A DNA stretch of 11,607 nt, taken from assembly GCA_028687155.1 (NCBI GenBank), contig JAQUAR010000022.1:1-11607 (forward strand). Direction: 5' to 3'. Shown here one piece after another: positions 1 through 6,511 of the stretch (its first letter is position 1; the number at the start of each line of letters is the position of its first letter). Origin of the DNA: Methylacidiphilaceae bacterium (lineage in GTDB: Bacteria > Verrucomicrobiota > Verrucomicrobiia > Methylacidiphilales > Methylacidiphilaceae). A model generated the notes under the pieces. That model was given only the letters and a program-made list of their open reading frames with translations. It had not been told where the DNA came from and ran no database searches. The position numbers and the translations under genes are program-made.

Positions 1-902
1 TCGACGATCTGCCGTTCCGATGGGCTCACGACGACTGCGTCGGCCCACTGCTCCCGCTCGTAGCGTCCGCCATCGGTTCCCACGAGCTTCATCTGGACGC
101 CCGGAGTCTGGATCCGGAAGGGACGGGCGGAGGCGCTATCGACCAGATAGAGGCGGAGGACCTCCCCTTTCTTGACGTCGATCTGCAGGTGGCTTTGGCC
201 GTTGACCAGCGGAATATTCCCGTACCTCCCCATGAAGGCGAAGTCGATGTAGTCGGCGTGGTACTCCGGAACGACGCCCTCTTTGATGAGGATGTCGGAG
301 AGGACCAACGGAATTTCCCGGTTGGCCGGGCCCCAATAGTCCTTGTCGGAAGGTTCGACCATGTAGACCCCGTAGAGTCCGATCTCCTGCTCGAAATCGT
401 CCCGGAAGTGGGGGTGATACCAGTAGAATCCGGGATCGGGGAAATAGAGGTGATAGACATAGCTCGCACCAGGAGCGATCGCCGGCTGGGTGACATCGGG
501 AACGCCGTCCTGCGAGTTGTCCTGGCGCAGCCCGTGGGAGTGGATCGTGGTCGGCACCCCGGTCTGGTTATTCAAGGAGAGCGTGATATGGCCCCCTTGC
601 GGAACCCAGATAAATGGTCCAGGGACCGAACCGTTGTAGGCCAGGAGCTTAACCTTTGCCCCCGAGATTGTCTGCTGTACCTTGACCGCGGAAAGGGCAT
701 AGCTCTCCCCATCCTTGAGATGCACGACCTCGGACGGCTTGGCCGCTGGGAAGGAGTCGGGATCGACGGAAAAGTCGTACTGCTTCGCGGGTCCTGTGCT
801 TCGCTTCTGCAAGAGAACGAAGCTTCCCGCAGCGACGACGGCCAGCGCGAGCAGGAACAGCCATTTCGGGGCCTTCTTCCCACCGACGGGTTGCAACAAC
901 AT
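1..902 (-). CDS. Multicopper oxidase, N-terminal part (runs off window)
   Basis: This reads as 300 codons from ATG at 902 with no stop before the window edge, so the C-terminal part is missing. Residues about 13-32 form a hydrophobic segment after a short basic start, either a signal peptide or a membrane anchor. Residues about 60-185 match the first cupredoxin domain of multicopper oxidases (Cu-oxidase_3). HSHG at 121-124 and WYHPH at 161-165 are the first two of the four copper-ligand motifs that build the type 2/type 3 trinuclear site. The second cupredoxin domain starts near 195. The type 1 copper motifs would lie outside the window. Family members oxidise Cu(I), other metals or phenolics with O2 in the periplasm. 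Which substrate is used here cannot be told. The purine-rich stretch AAGGGGAAAG just before the ATG can serve as ribosome binding site. It lies 97 bp downstream of the exported protein A gene on the same strand, which suggests a copper role. Confidence 0.9.
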   Translation of the reverse strand, partial: MLLQPVGGKKAPKWLFLLALAVVAAGSFVLLQKRSTGPAKQYDFSVDPDSFPAAKPSEVVHLKDGESYALSAVKVQQTISGAKVKLLAYNGSVPGPFIWVPQGGHITLSLNNQTGVPTTIHSHGLRQDNSQDGVPDVTQPAIAPGASYVYHLYFPDPGFYWYHPHFRDDFEQEIGLYGVYMVEPSDKDYWGPANREIPLVLSDILIKEGVVPEYHADYIDFAFMGRYGNIPLVNGQSHLQIDVKKGEVLRLYLVDSASARPFRIQTPGVQMKLVGTDGGRYEREQWADAVVVSPSERQIV

Positions 903-969
903 ACTTTCCCCTTCTTTCCCTTTTGCTGTCCTCACGCGCGACGAGCGTATCCTGTCTTTACATTAGCCG

Positions 970-1014
970 AAAAAAGAGAGCGGTGTGCCAGCGCAACCCC
1001 TAGGAGGCGCTGGC
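970..1014 (-). terminator. Hairpin across the stop codon of exported protein A
   Basis: On the minus strand GCCAGCGC (1014-1007) pairs perfectly with GCGCTGGC (994-987), giving an 8-bp GC-rich stem. The 12-nt loop carries the TAG stop codon of gene A. A run of six T (975-970) follows about 11 nt after the stem. The distance from stem to T-run is longer than in a canonical rho-independent terminator, so it may instead be a processing or RNA-stability element between gene A and the oxidase gene. Confidence 0.4.
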
Positions 1015-1620
1015 CTCGATGCCTCGGGGTCCGGTCATCCTGGGGCGGCGTGCCATACGCCGATAGGCAAAGGCGCCCACACCCCCCACGACGAGAAGTC
1101 CCGCCGCCGCAAGAGCCATCCAGATGACGCCCATCCCGACCGTGATCGGAAATTGGAAGACCAGCGGCCGGCCATCCGGTCCGGTCTTGCCGACCAGCGT
1201 GAGCTCGACCATGTAACGGCCTCGGTCTGGTAAGTTGAGATCCAAGGAAGCGACTCCGTTCGAATAGACCTGCGCCGGGAATTGGGCGGCCACCTTGCCG
1301 TCGGAGGAGAGCACCTTACACTCGATCGGGATCTTCCGGAGCTGTGGGGTCACCAGATCGAGCACAAGACTCATCTTCCCGGTTGTCGGGACGTTCCGGC
1401 AGTAGGTATAGAAGCTTCCCATTCCGCCCATGCCATCCGTTCCGCCATGGGCGTAAACGTAGACATCCATGTGGATCGCATAGCCCGCCTGCTGCATCAT
1501 GCCGCATTCGAGGCCACCGCTTCCGCCGCCGTGCGCCCAAGACAAGCGTGGTTGCATGCCCCACGCAACGACGAGAGAAATCCCCAGGATTCGCCCCAAG
1601 GTTAGCCATTTCTTCCCCAT
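1000..1620 (-). CDS. Exported protein A, His/Met/Gly-rich, C-terminal membrane anchor (copper-type candidate)
   Basis: A 206-residue protein I do not recognise by family. Residues 1-29 are a signal peptide ending in LSWA, so the mature chain would begin with His30. The periplasmic domain holds Cys39, His50-x-Asp52 and Cys74, with a Gly/Met/His-rich loop (58-68, HGGTDGMGGMG) between them. Its C-terminal half is beta-rich and ends FPITVGM (157-163). A membrane helix (about 165-187) and a basic cytoplasmic tail follow. It is a paralogue of exported protein B, sharing the Cys-Gly, GYxxHxD, YC, VPxTG, LVLDL, GRY and FPIxVGM blocks. The ATG at 1620 is preferred over the adjacent GTG at 1623 because AGGAG then lies 6 nt upstream. 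A free N-terminal His, Met-rich loop and conserved Cys/His suggest copper binding, as in CopC-, YtkA- or PmoD-like proteins. That is inference; the two Cys could form a disulfide instead. Confidence 0.8.
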   Translation of the reverse strand: MGKKWLTLGRILGISLVVAWGMQPRLSWAHGGGSGGLECGMMQQAGYAIHMDVYVYAHGGTDGMGGMGSFYTYCRNVPTTGKMSLVLDLVTPQLRKIPIECKVLSSDGKVAAQFPAQVYSNGVASLDLNLPDRGRYMVELTLVGKTGPDGRPLVFQFPITVGMGVIWMALAAAGLLVVGGVGAFAYRRMARRPRMTGPRGIEASAS

Positions 1621-1690
1621 CACCTTCTCCTTTTGCTACTCCCCGCCCCGCATGAGAAGCGAGGCCGACCAACAGTCGATCCTAATGCAA

Positions 1691-1720
1691 TAATTACTGG
1701 CGATTCCGTCCTTGCCGCAA
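1691..1720 (-). promoter_or_regulatory. Possible promoter of exported protein A
   Basis: On the minus strand TTGCGG (1720-1715), an 18-bp spacer and TAATTA (1696-1691) form a weak sigma70-like pair. Transcription would start near 1684, giving a leader of about 65 nt to the ATG at 1620. The matches are poor; it is listed because this is the only AT-rich patch in a GC-rich stretch. Confidence 0.2.
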
Positions 1721-1764
1721 GAAGAAAGTCCCCTTGCTTTCCACGCAGTCGCGACCCGGAGAGT

Positions 1765-1784
1765 CCCCGATCCGTGAATCGGGG
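1765..1784. repeat. Perfect 7-bp inverted repeat between divergent genes
   Basis: CCCCGAT (1765-1771) and ATCGGGG (1778-1784) are exact inverse complements around a 6-nt loop (CCGTGA). It could be an operator for a dimeric regulator of the two divergent genes, or an RNA hairpin. Nothing in the window identifies a cognate regulator. Confidence 0.4.
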
Positions 1785-1971
1785 TTTGTCCGCTCTGGGC
1801 GTGCTCTTCCGATGCTGGCCCGGCCGAAAAACGAATCGGACCTCCCGGTTGCGCGCCTTGGCCAGGGCTTTGGACAGACCTTTTCCGCTCTCTCCGGGGA
1901 TCTTCCTTTTTTTCTTTTGCGCCCTTCTCTTCCTCCGAGTAGGCTTATCCCACAAGGTGAGCAACAGGTGC

Positions 1972-2613
1972 ATGAGCAGCGGGAGACTCGCCGGACGACC
2001 GTCCGGGAGAAGAGGTCGGACGTACGCTGGGGCGGCGGCTCGCCTGGTCCTAGGGATTTGCGCCGCCTTGCTTCTTCTCGTTCCGGATTCCTCCTTTGCC
2101 CACCGACATCGCCCGAAGGGACCCATCGACTGTGGCGTCGTCAGCCAGGAAGGCTACACTGCGCATCTGGACATCTGCAAGTATGAGCCGATGAAGATGT
2201 ACGAGAGCTACTGCGAGGATGTTCCTAAAACCGGAGAAGCGACGCTCGTGCTCGACCTCATGAGCCATCCTCTCTGGAAGACGCCGGTTGCGCTTACCCT
2301 CTTCCGCGAGCAGAGCAAGGAGGTCGTGGCGGAAGCCCCCCCGCATGTCTACCGGGAAGGAATCGCCTCGCTCCGCGTTCACTTTTCCACCCCGGGCCGC
2401 TATACGCTGGAGGTCAAGCCCCAGGGGGTGTTCAACGCAGCCAACCAGCCGGTCGTGCTCAAGTTCCCCATCGCGGTCGGCATGCCTTCCCCGAAGAGCT
2501 TTGCCTCGCTTGGCGCGGGCGAGTTTGTCGCGGTAGCGATCCTCGGCTTCTTGCTCTATCGCTTCTGGCGCAAACGCCAGCTCGAAAGGGTAAGAAAATC
2601 GCGCCCATTCTAA
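1972..2613 (+). CDS. Exported protein B, paralogue of A, C-terminal membrane anchor (copper-type candidate)
   Basis: A 213-residue protein of unknown family when started at ATG 1972, which puts an Arg-rich n-region (4-24) and a hydrophobic core (25-37) ahead of the cleavage site SFA. The mature chain then begins His44-Arg-His. The frame stays open upstream to about 1633, but those residues show no domain, so the longer version is unlikely; GTG at 1957 is the other option. The core carries Cys54, His65-x-Asp67, Cys69 and Cys81. Cys54 and His65 keep exactly the same 11-residue spacing as Cys39 and His50 of exported protein A. The C-terminal blocks GRY (142-144) and FPIAVGM (165-171) precede a membrane helix (about 182-197) and a basic tail. 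B lacks the Met/Gly-rich loop of A. A metal-binding or chaperone role is inferred from the N-terminal His and the neighbouring multicopper oxidase. Confidence 0.78.
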   Translation: MSSGRLAGRPSGRRGRTYAGAAARLVLGICAALLLLVPDSSFAHRHRPKGPIDCGVVSQEGYTAHLDICKYEPMKMYESYCEDVPKTGEATLVLDLMSHPLWKTPVALTLFREQSKEVVAEAPPHVYREGIASLRVHFSTPGRYTLEVKPQGVFNAANQPVVLKFPIAVGMPSPKSFASLGAGEFVAVAILGFLLYRFWRKRQLERVRKSRPF

Positions 2614-2648
2614 GACGGGAAGACGGCCGCCCCGTCATGTTTGTTTCC
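2614..2648 (+). terminator. Possible terminator after exported protein B
   Basis: GACGGG (2614-2619) directly after the TAA stop pairs with CCCGTC (2631-2636) around an 11-nt loop. A broken T-rich tail follows (ATGTTTGTTT). The stem is short and the T-run interrupted, so termination may be partial, leaving the downstream stress-protein gene in the same transcript. Confidence 0.35.
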
Positions 2649-2677
2649 GAGAATCTGAAGAGCACGGGAGAAAAGCC

Positions 2678-3178
2678 ATGTACAACAAGATCCTTGTGGC
2701 CTACGACCGGTCCGAGGGAGGACGGGTTGCGCTCGACGAAGGGCTCTGTCTTGCCAAATCGCTCGGGAGCGAGTGCGGGGTTCTCTGGGTCGTTCCTCCC
2801 GTGCCCTACTTCTTCTTCGACATCGGCCGCGAGATCGAAATGCAGCAGCAGCGGGAAGAGGCTTTTCTGGGGGAGATCGAAAAGGATGTGGAATCGGCCG
2901 GCCGGCGGTGGGGATATCGTGCTGCCGTCTTCCGGAAGACGGGAAGTCCACCATTCGAAATCGCGCGATTTGCCGAGGAGAAGGGGTTCGGGTTGATCGT
3001 GCTCGGACACAGCGGCCACTTCGGAGCATGGGGGAGGGCGCTCGGAAGCGTTGCCGCCCGGGTCAGCGAAGAGGCATCTTGCGCCGTGCTGATTGCACGG
3101 CTGCCGAAGCCGCTGCGCGAGGGTTCCCGCGCGGCGGCGGAATCGAGCAACGAGTCCGAGCCGGCTTCGCCGGGTTGA
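2678..3178 (+). CDS. Universal stress protein, UspA family, ATP-binding type
   Basis: A 166-residue single-domain UspA protein. The first strand ILVAYD (5-10) carries the family Asp. The nucleotide-binding signature G-x2-G-x9-G-S is complete at 110-124 (GHSG, then GS at 123-124), so it is the ATP-binding subtype. The typical closing strand CAVLIA follows at 135-140. A polar, Ser/Glu-rich tail (about 145-166) exceeds the usual length of about 140-150 residues. Members are cytoplasmic dimers induced by stress or starvation, and the specific role is not predictable from sequence. The start is supported by GGGAG eight bases before the ATG. It lies 64 bp after exported protein B on the same strand, so co-expression with the envelope block is possible, and it converges on recR. 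Confidence 0.93.
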   Translation: MYNKILVAYDRSEGGRVALDEGLCLAKSLGSECGVLWVVPPVPYFFFDIGREIEMQQQREEAFLGEIEKDVESAGRRWGYRAAVFRKTGSPPFEIARFAEEKGFGLIVLGHSGHFGAWGRALGSVAARVSEEASCAVLIARLPKPLREGSRAAAESSNESEPASPG

Positions 3179-3236
3179 TAGTCTGGCACCTCGTAGCAAA
3201 GAGGCGAGGGTCGGGTTCCGCGACAGGGTTACCGGG

Positions 3237-3836
3237 TTACAACTCGCGGCGGCCCGCCAGGGCGTAGCTGAGCGTCACGCTGTCGGCAAACTCGAGTCCG
3301 CCTCCGGCGGGAAGGCCCGTGGCGAGGCTTGAAATCCGGGTTGCCGTCTTTTTCAAGAGCTGACCCAGGTAGAGCGCCGTCGCCTCGCCTTCGGCATCGG
3401 TGCCGAGGGCGAGAATGATCTCGCGGGGCCGCTCCCGTTCGATGCGTGCCAAGAGGGCTGCCGAGGGGAGCCGCTCGGGCCCGATTCCTTCGAGAGGGGA
3501 GAGTTTGCAACCGAGAACGTGGTAGACACCCCGGAAAGCGGAGGCCCGCTCGATGCGGAGAACATCGCCGGGTGAGGCAACCATGCACCAGAGCAGCGGA
3601 TCACGGGACGGGTCGCGGCAGAGCTCGCAGAGCTCCTCCTCGGCATAAAAGCCGCATCGACGGCAGGGATGAACTCCCGCCCCTACCGCTTCCAAGCTTC
3701 GCGCGAGGTGTTCTTTGGTCCCTTTCGTTTCTTCGAGTAGAAAGAGGACGAGCCGCTCCGCCGAGCGGGGACCGATCGACGGAAGCTCGCGTAAGGCGGC
3801 AATCAACTCGCGAACCGCTGGGGGATAGTCGGCCAT
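3237..3836 (-). CDS. recR: Recombination mediator RecR
   Basis: A 199-residue RecR, the normal family length. An N-terminal helix-hairpin-helix (about 10-35, LPSIGPRSAERL) is followed by a four-Cys zinc finger (Cys58, Cys61, Cys70, Cys73) and a Toprim domain (about 80-175). SPLEGIGP (113-120) and GEATALYL (150-157) are typical RecR blocks. The C-terminal segment (171-199) contains the Walker-B-like GLPAGGGLEFAD. RecR rings, with RecF or RecO, load RecA onto SSB-coated gaps. The start ATG at 3836 lies 21 bp after the ybaB stop on the same strand, with a GGAG about 9 nt upstream. It is the last gene of the dnaX-ybaB-recR cluster and ends 58 bp from the convergent stress-protein gene. Confidence 0.97.
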   Translation of the reverse strand: MADYPPAVRELIAALRELPSIGPRSAERLVLFLLEETKGTKEHLARSLEAVGAGVHPCRRCGFYAEEELCELCRDPSRDPLLWCMVASPGDVLRIERASAFRGVYHVLGCKLSPLEGIGPERLPSAALLARIERERPREIILALGTDAEGEATALYLGQLLKKTATRISSLATGLPAGGGLEFADSVTLSYALAGRREL

Positions 3837-3857
3837 GGGAGAGCGCTCCGCTTCCGC

Positions 3858-4166
3858 TCAGAGCGCACCCGGCAGGCCGAGACCCCCGCCCAGCTTTTGC
3901 ATTTCCGATTCGCTCGCCCGGCGGCCTTGATCGAGAGCTTCCCGGACGCTGGCAAGAACGATCTCGGAGAGCATCTGGGCATCCCCCTCGGCAATCAGCT
4001 CGGGAGAAATCCAGAGATCGAGGAGTTGGCCTCCGCCGCTGGCCACCGCGCGGAGCTTCCCGCCCGCGCCCTCGACTTCGAATCGTCGGTTGGCAAGATC
4101 TTCCTGTATTCTTTGGGCCTGCTCCTGTAGTTGGCGGGCCTGTTTGAGCATCTTGTTCAGGTTCAT
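3858..4166 (-). CDS. ybaB: YbaB/EbfC family nucleoid-associated protein
   Basis: A 102-residue protein starting MNLNKMLKQARQLQEQ. It has the long amphipathic N-terminal helix of YbaB/EbfC (1-28) and then a beta core with a Gly-rich turn (EGAGGKLRAVASGGG, about 32-46). Members are dimers that bind DNA with little sequence specificity and help organise the nucleoid. The frame is open further upstream, but the real start is ATG 4166, because it matches the family and because its ATG overlaps the dnaX stop as ATGA (4166-4163). This indicates translational coupling. Placement between dnaX and recR is the classic order in many bacteria. Confidence 0.95.
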   Translation of the reverse strand: MNLNKMLKQARQLQEQAQRIQEDLANRRFEVEGAGGKLRAVASGGGQLLDLWISPELIAEGDAQMLSEIVLASVREALDQGRRASESEMQKLGGGLGLPGAL

Positions 4167-5857
4167 GTCGTCTCTGGTTGCGGTGGGGTTGCGGAGAGGA
4201 TGCGCCCTTCGAAGAGCCGCAGCGCCTCCTGAATGAGCGGGTCGTTGCGAAACTCTTTCTCGGTCATCTGCTCCTCTGGGCCGGGCGACTTCTTTGCGGC
4301 CGCTTCCGGGCGTTCTTTCCTTGCCGGCGTGATCGGGGGATCCACGAGAAGAAAGTCGACCGTCACCGCCGCCCCGAGCGTCTCCCGGAGCGAGTCTTCC
4401 AGAATGGGCCGGTTCTGCGGATCGGTGAAGTAGGCGGCCTTTTGACGGAAGTCCTTGGGCAGGGCGATCTCCAGGATCTCTCCTCGCCTTTGGAGAAAAC
4501 GGCTCTTTTGAATCGACTCGGCTTCTAGAGGCCGCTTCTGGGTAAAACGTTCCGTGGCGAGCCGCCAAGCTTCCTCCGGCGTCGCTCTTGCCTCCGCCGG
4601 CTCCGTCGGGAGGGGTGGCGCGCTGAGAAAGGGCGGGATTGCAGGCTCCCGAGGGGAGGGGCTCGTCTCCGTCGAGGCGGTCGGCGCAGGGGCGGCTGCA
4701 CTGGGGGCGAGGGGGGCGGGCAGCGGAGCGGAGGAGGAGAGTTCCTGGAGGAGCCGTTCGAGGGAGACCTTCTCCTTATGATGCGTGAGCTCCAGGATGC
4801 CGACTTCGAGCAGGAGGTTGCGATTGGCTGCCACGCGCAGGCGTCCCTCCCACTGGGTCAAGTCTTCCAGGACGGAGAGAATCGTTTCCGGAGGGAGGGC
4901 GCGAGCGAGCGCTTCCACCTCGGAGAGTTCCGAGGCCGGAAGCTCCTCCCGGATGAGCGGGGGAGCGGTCTGGTAGACGGCGACGTTGCGGAAGAGGTGG
5001 ACGAGTTCGCGGGAGAGGACCATGGCTTCCTTACCCGACTCGAGCAGCTCGTGCAAGAGACGGAGAGCCGGGGCGGACGCTCCTTCGGTAATCTGCCGGG
5101 CCAGGGCGGCGATCGGACCGGTGCCAGCCATACCGAACATCTCGAGAACGACCTTTTCGGAAAGCTCTCCTCCGTAAAAGCCGACGAGCTGATCGAGGGC
5201 TCCCTCCGCATCCCGAAGAGAGCCTTCCGCGTTTCTCGCGAGCAGGGCGAGCGCTTTCGGGTCCGCAGCGAGCCCCTCGGCCGCGCAGAGCGAAGCGAGA
5301 TGGGTGACGATTTCCTTTTCGGAAATCCGTCGAAAATCGAACCGCTGGCATCGAGAGTGAACAGTGGCTGGGACCTTTTGCGGCTCGGTCGTGGCAAAGA
5401 TAAACTTCACATGGGCGGGGGGCTCCTCGAGGGTCTTGAGGAGGGCGTTGAACGCGGCCTGGGTGAGCATGTGGACTTCATCGATGACGTAGATCTTGAA
5501 ACGGCACTGAGCGGGAGCGAAGCGGGCGCTCTCGCGGAGCTCGCGCACCTGTTCTACTCCGTTGTTGGAGGCGCCGTCGATCTCGAGGACATCCAGGCAG
5601 CGGCCCGAATCGATCTCCGAGCAGATCGGATCGGAGGGATCGAAATCGACGGTCGGTCCGCCCGTGCACTCGAGCGCCTTGGCGAGAATGCGGGCGGTGG
5701 AGGTTTTTCCGGTCCCGCGGGGGCCGGCGAAGAGATAGGCCTGAGCAATGCGCCGTTGTCGGATCGCCCCCGCCAATGTCCGCACGATATGCTGCTGACC
5801 GACGATCTGCGCGAAGGTGCGCGGACGGTACTTTCTGGCGAAGACTTCGTATGCCAT
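4163..5857 (-). CDS. dnaX: DNA polymerase III clamp-loader subunit gamma/tau (DnaX)
   Basis: 564 residues from ATG 5857 (MAYEVFARKYRP aligns with the E. coli start). A TTG at 5911 would add 18 residues but lies inside the SRP RNA, so it is rejected. The AAA+ ATPase has Walker A GPRGTGKT (45-52), Walker B DEVH (126-129) and the SRC motif (168-170). The zinc knuckle is altered: Cys64 and Cys79 are kept, but positions 73 and 76, Cys in E. coli, are Asp. The collar domain ends near 370. A Pro/Ala-rich linker and a C-terminal domain closing with DPLIQEALRLFEG follow. I see no A-rich slippery site, so only the full tau form is expected. The protein loads the sliding clamp and links polymerase to helicase. 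No clear Shine-Dalgarno precedes the ATG. Confidence 0.97.
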   Translation of the reverse strand: MAYEVFARKYRPRTFAQIVGQQHIVRTLAGAIRQRRIAQAYLFAGPRGTGKTSTARILAKALECTGGPTVDFDPSDPICSEIDSGRCLDVLEIDGASNNGVEQVRELRESARFAPAQCRFKIYVIDEVHMLTQAAFNALLKTLEEPPAHVKFIFATTEPQKVPATVHSRCQRFDFRRISEKEIVTHLASLCAAEGLAADPKALALLARNAEGSLRDAEGALDQLVGFYGGELSEKVVLEMFGMAGTGPIAALARQITEGASAPALRLLHELLESGKEAMVLSRELVHLFRNVAVYQTAPPLIREELPASELSEVEALARALPPETILSVLEDLTQWEGRLRVAANRNLLLEVGILELTHHKEKVSLERLLQELSSSAPLPAPLAPSAAAPAPTASTETSPSPREPAIPPFLSAPPLPTEPAEARATPEEAWRLATERFTQKRPLEAESIQKSRFLQRRGEILEIALPKDFRQKAAYFTDPQNRPILEDSLRETLGAAVTVDFLLVDPPITPARKERPEAAAKKSPGPEEQMTEKEFRNDPLIQEALRLFEGRILSATPPQPETT

Positions 5858-5880
5858 GGGTCTTGTCGCCCCGACGGACA

Positions 5881-5980
5881 GAGCACCAGGAGCAGCGACA
5901 ACAGCGGTCAAGTTACCGATGCTTCCTTTCGGACCTGGCGGGGTTACCCTGCCGGCAGCTCCGCCGCCCCTGGCAGCTTT
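5881..5980 (-). ncRNA. ffs: Signal recognition particle RNA (4.5S/SRP small type)
   Basis: On the minus strand the domain IV core CAGGTCC-GAAA-GGAAGCA (about 5938-5921) matches the bacterial 4.5S RNA core, with a GAAA tetraloop where E. coli has GGAA. Both sides of the symmetric loop (CAGG and AGCA), which Ffh binds, are intact. The two ends pair: a 13-bp stem with G-U pairs joins GCCAGGGGCGGCG on the 5' side to CGCTGCTCCTGGT on the 3' side. AGC/GCT pairing extends it after a one-base bulge. Length is about 100 nt; ends are estimated from the stem. The RNA lies 23 nt before the dnaX ATG on the same strand, the arrangement known from Bacillus subtilis (scr-dnaX). With Ffh it targets membrane proteins co-translationally. 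Confidence 0.9.
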
Positions 5981-5981
5981 G

Positions 5982-6009
5982 ATCTTATTCGGCTGAAGAG
6001 CGGATGCAA
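5982..6009 (-). promoter_or_regulatory. Likely promoter of the SRP RNA-dnaX transcript
   Basis: On the minus strand TTGCAT (6009-6004), a 16-bp spacer and TAAGAT (5987-5982) are placed so that transcription would start at about 5978-5975. That is exactly the predicted 5' end of the SRP RNA. The hexamers are moderate matches to sigma70 consensus; the position is the main support. Confidence 0.4.
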
Positions 6010-6079
6010 CCTATTCTCTTGCCCATCGCCGCCGAAGCGGAAAAAAGCCGAAGGTTTCTCTTCCGAAGAAGCAGAGAAC

Positions 6080-6487
6080 TTACGGATTTTCCGGAGCCGG
6101 TTTCGGAGGTGTGGCGCCTGGGCCGGAACTCTCGCTCGGCGGAGTCGACTCAGCAGCGGAAGGAGGGGGAACTTCTCCGGGAGGGGTCTGGCCTCCGGGA
6201 GAAGAGGCAGCCCGGTTTTCGGATTGGTTCCCCTCGCCGGAAGGGGCTGTCGCGGAAGGCGCGCCACCGGCGGGTGGCTCCGGGGTTGTCGGCGGGGCTC
6301 CTTCCTCCAGACCGGCCTCCGCATCCGGGCCCTCGGGCGCTTCCTTCTTGGTGTCGGTCTGGGACTGCGGCTGGGCATCCTTTTTCTTGGGCGCGTAGAG
6401 ATCGCAGCCGGTGAGGGCCAGAGCGGTCAAGAGACCGAGGCTCAAGAGGAAACGACGAGAATGCAAGGGTTTTCTGGCGGAGTCCAT
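6080..6487 (-). CDS. Small Pro/Glu/Gly-rich lipoprotein, function unknown
   Basis: 135 residues. The basic start (KPLHSRRF), hydrophobic stretch (13-26) and lipobox LTGC with Cys28 give a type II signal peptide. The residue after the lipidated Cys is Asp, which in E. coli retains lipoproteins at the inner membrane; whether that rule holds here is unknown. The rest (30-135) is low-complexity, rich in Pro, Glu, Gly, Ser and Ala, presumably disordered, with no fold to recognise. Such proteins often act as spacers or assembly accessories, but nothing here assigns a role. ATG 6487 is chosen because it gives a proper n-region and lies just behind a good promoter. No Shine-Dalgarno is visible. The gene is flanked by the SRP RNA and the phosphatase-GlyA fusion, all on the same strand. 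Confidence 0.8.
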   Translation of the reverse strand: MDSARKPLHSRRFLLSLGLLTALALTGCDLYAPKKKDAQPQSQTDTKKEAPEGPDAEAGLEEGAPPTTPEPPAGGAPSATAPSGEGNQSENRAASSPGGQTPPGEVPPPSAAESTPPSESSGPGATPPKPAPENP

Positions 6488-6511
6488 ATGGCTTGGTTGA
6501 CTAATGTTCCC

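Larger units (their letters stand above)
1621..1971. other. Divergent intergenic region between exported proteins A and B
   Basis: About 350 bp separates the divergent starts of A and B. Towards A it holds a strong Shine-Dalgarno (AGGAG) and an AT-rich patch around TAATTA. Towards B a weak promoter-like pair can be read: TTGCGC at 1917-1922, then 17 bp, then TAGGCT at 1940-1945. A perfect 7-bp inverted repeat lies at 1765-1784. A basic minus-strand reading frame (1973 to about 1623) and an in-frame extension of B cross this region. Neither shows a recognisable domain, so I treat it as regulatory. Confidence 0.5.

Noticed and set aside
189..1127. Plus-strand open frame of 312 codons opposite the multicopper oxidase
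   Set aside because: The minus-strand frame carries clear HSHG and WYHPH copper motifs; the plus-strand translation shows no fold and crosses two genes.
1623..1973. Basic, Lys/Arg-rich minus-strand frame in the divergent region (ATG 1973)
   Set aside because: No recognisable domain or Shine-Dalgarno; it overlaps the promoters of both divergent genes and runs up to the start of gene A. Not excluded, but unsupported.
3189..3209. CCTCG/CGAGG inverted repeat between the convergent stress-protein and recR genes
   Set aside because: Only 5 bp with an 11-nt loop and no T-run; too weak to call a terminator.
4163..5857. Programmed frameshift in dnaX producing a short gamma form
   Set aside because: No A-AAA-AAG-type slippery heptamer was found in the coding strand of the linker region.
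5858..5911. TTG-initiated 18-residue extension of DnaX
   Set aside because: It overlaps the 3' half of the SRP RNA and adds residues absent from the family; ATG 5857 matches the normal N-terminus.
6010..6079. Possible terminator after the lipoprotein gene (CTTC-TTCG-GAAG and a T6 run on the minus strand)
   Set aside because: The small UUCG hairpin and the T-run are separated by about 12 nt and do not form a convincing combined structure.
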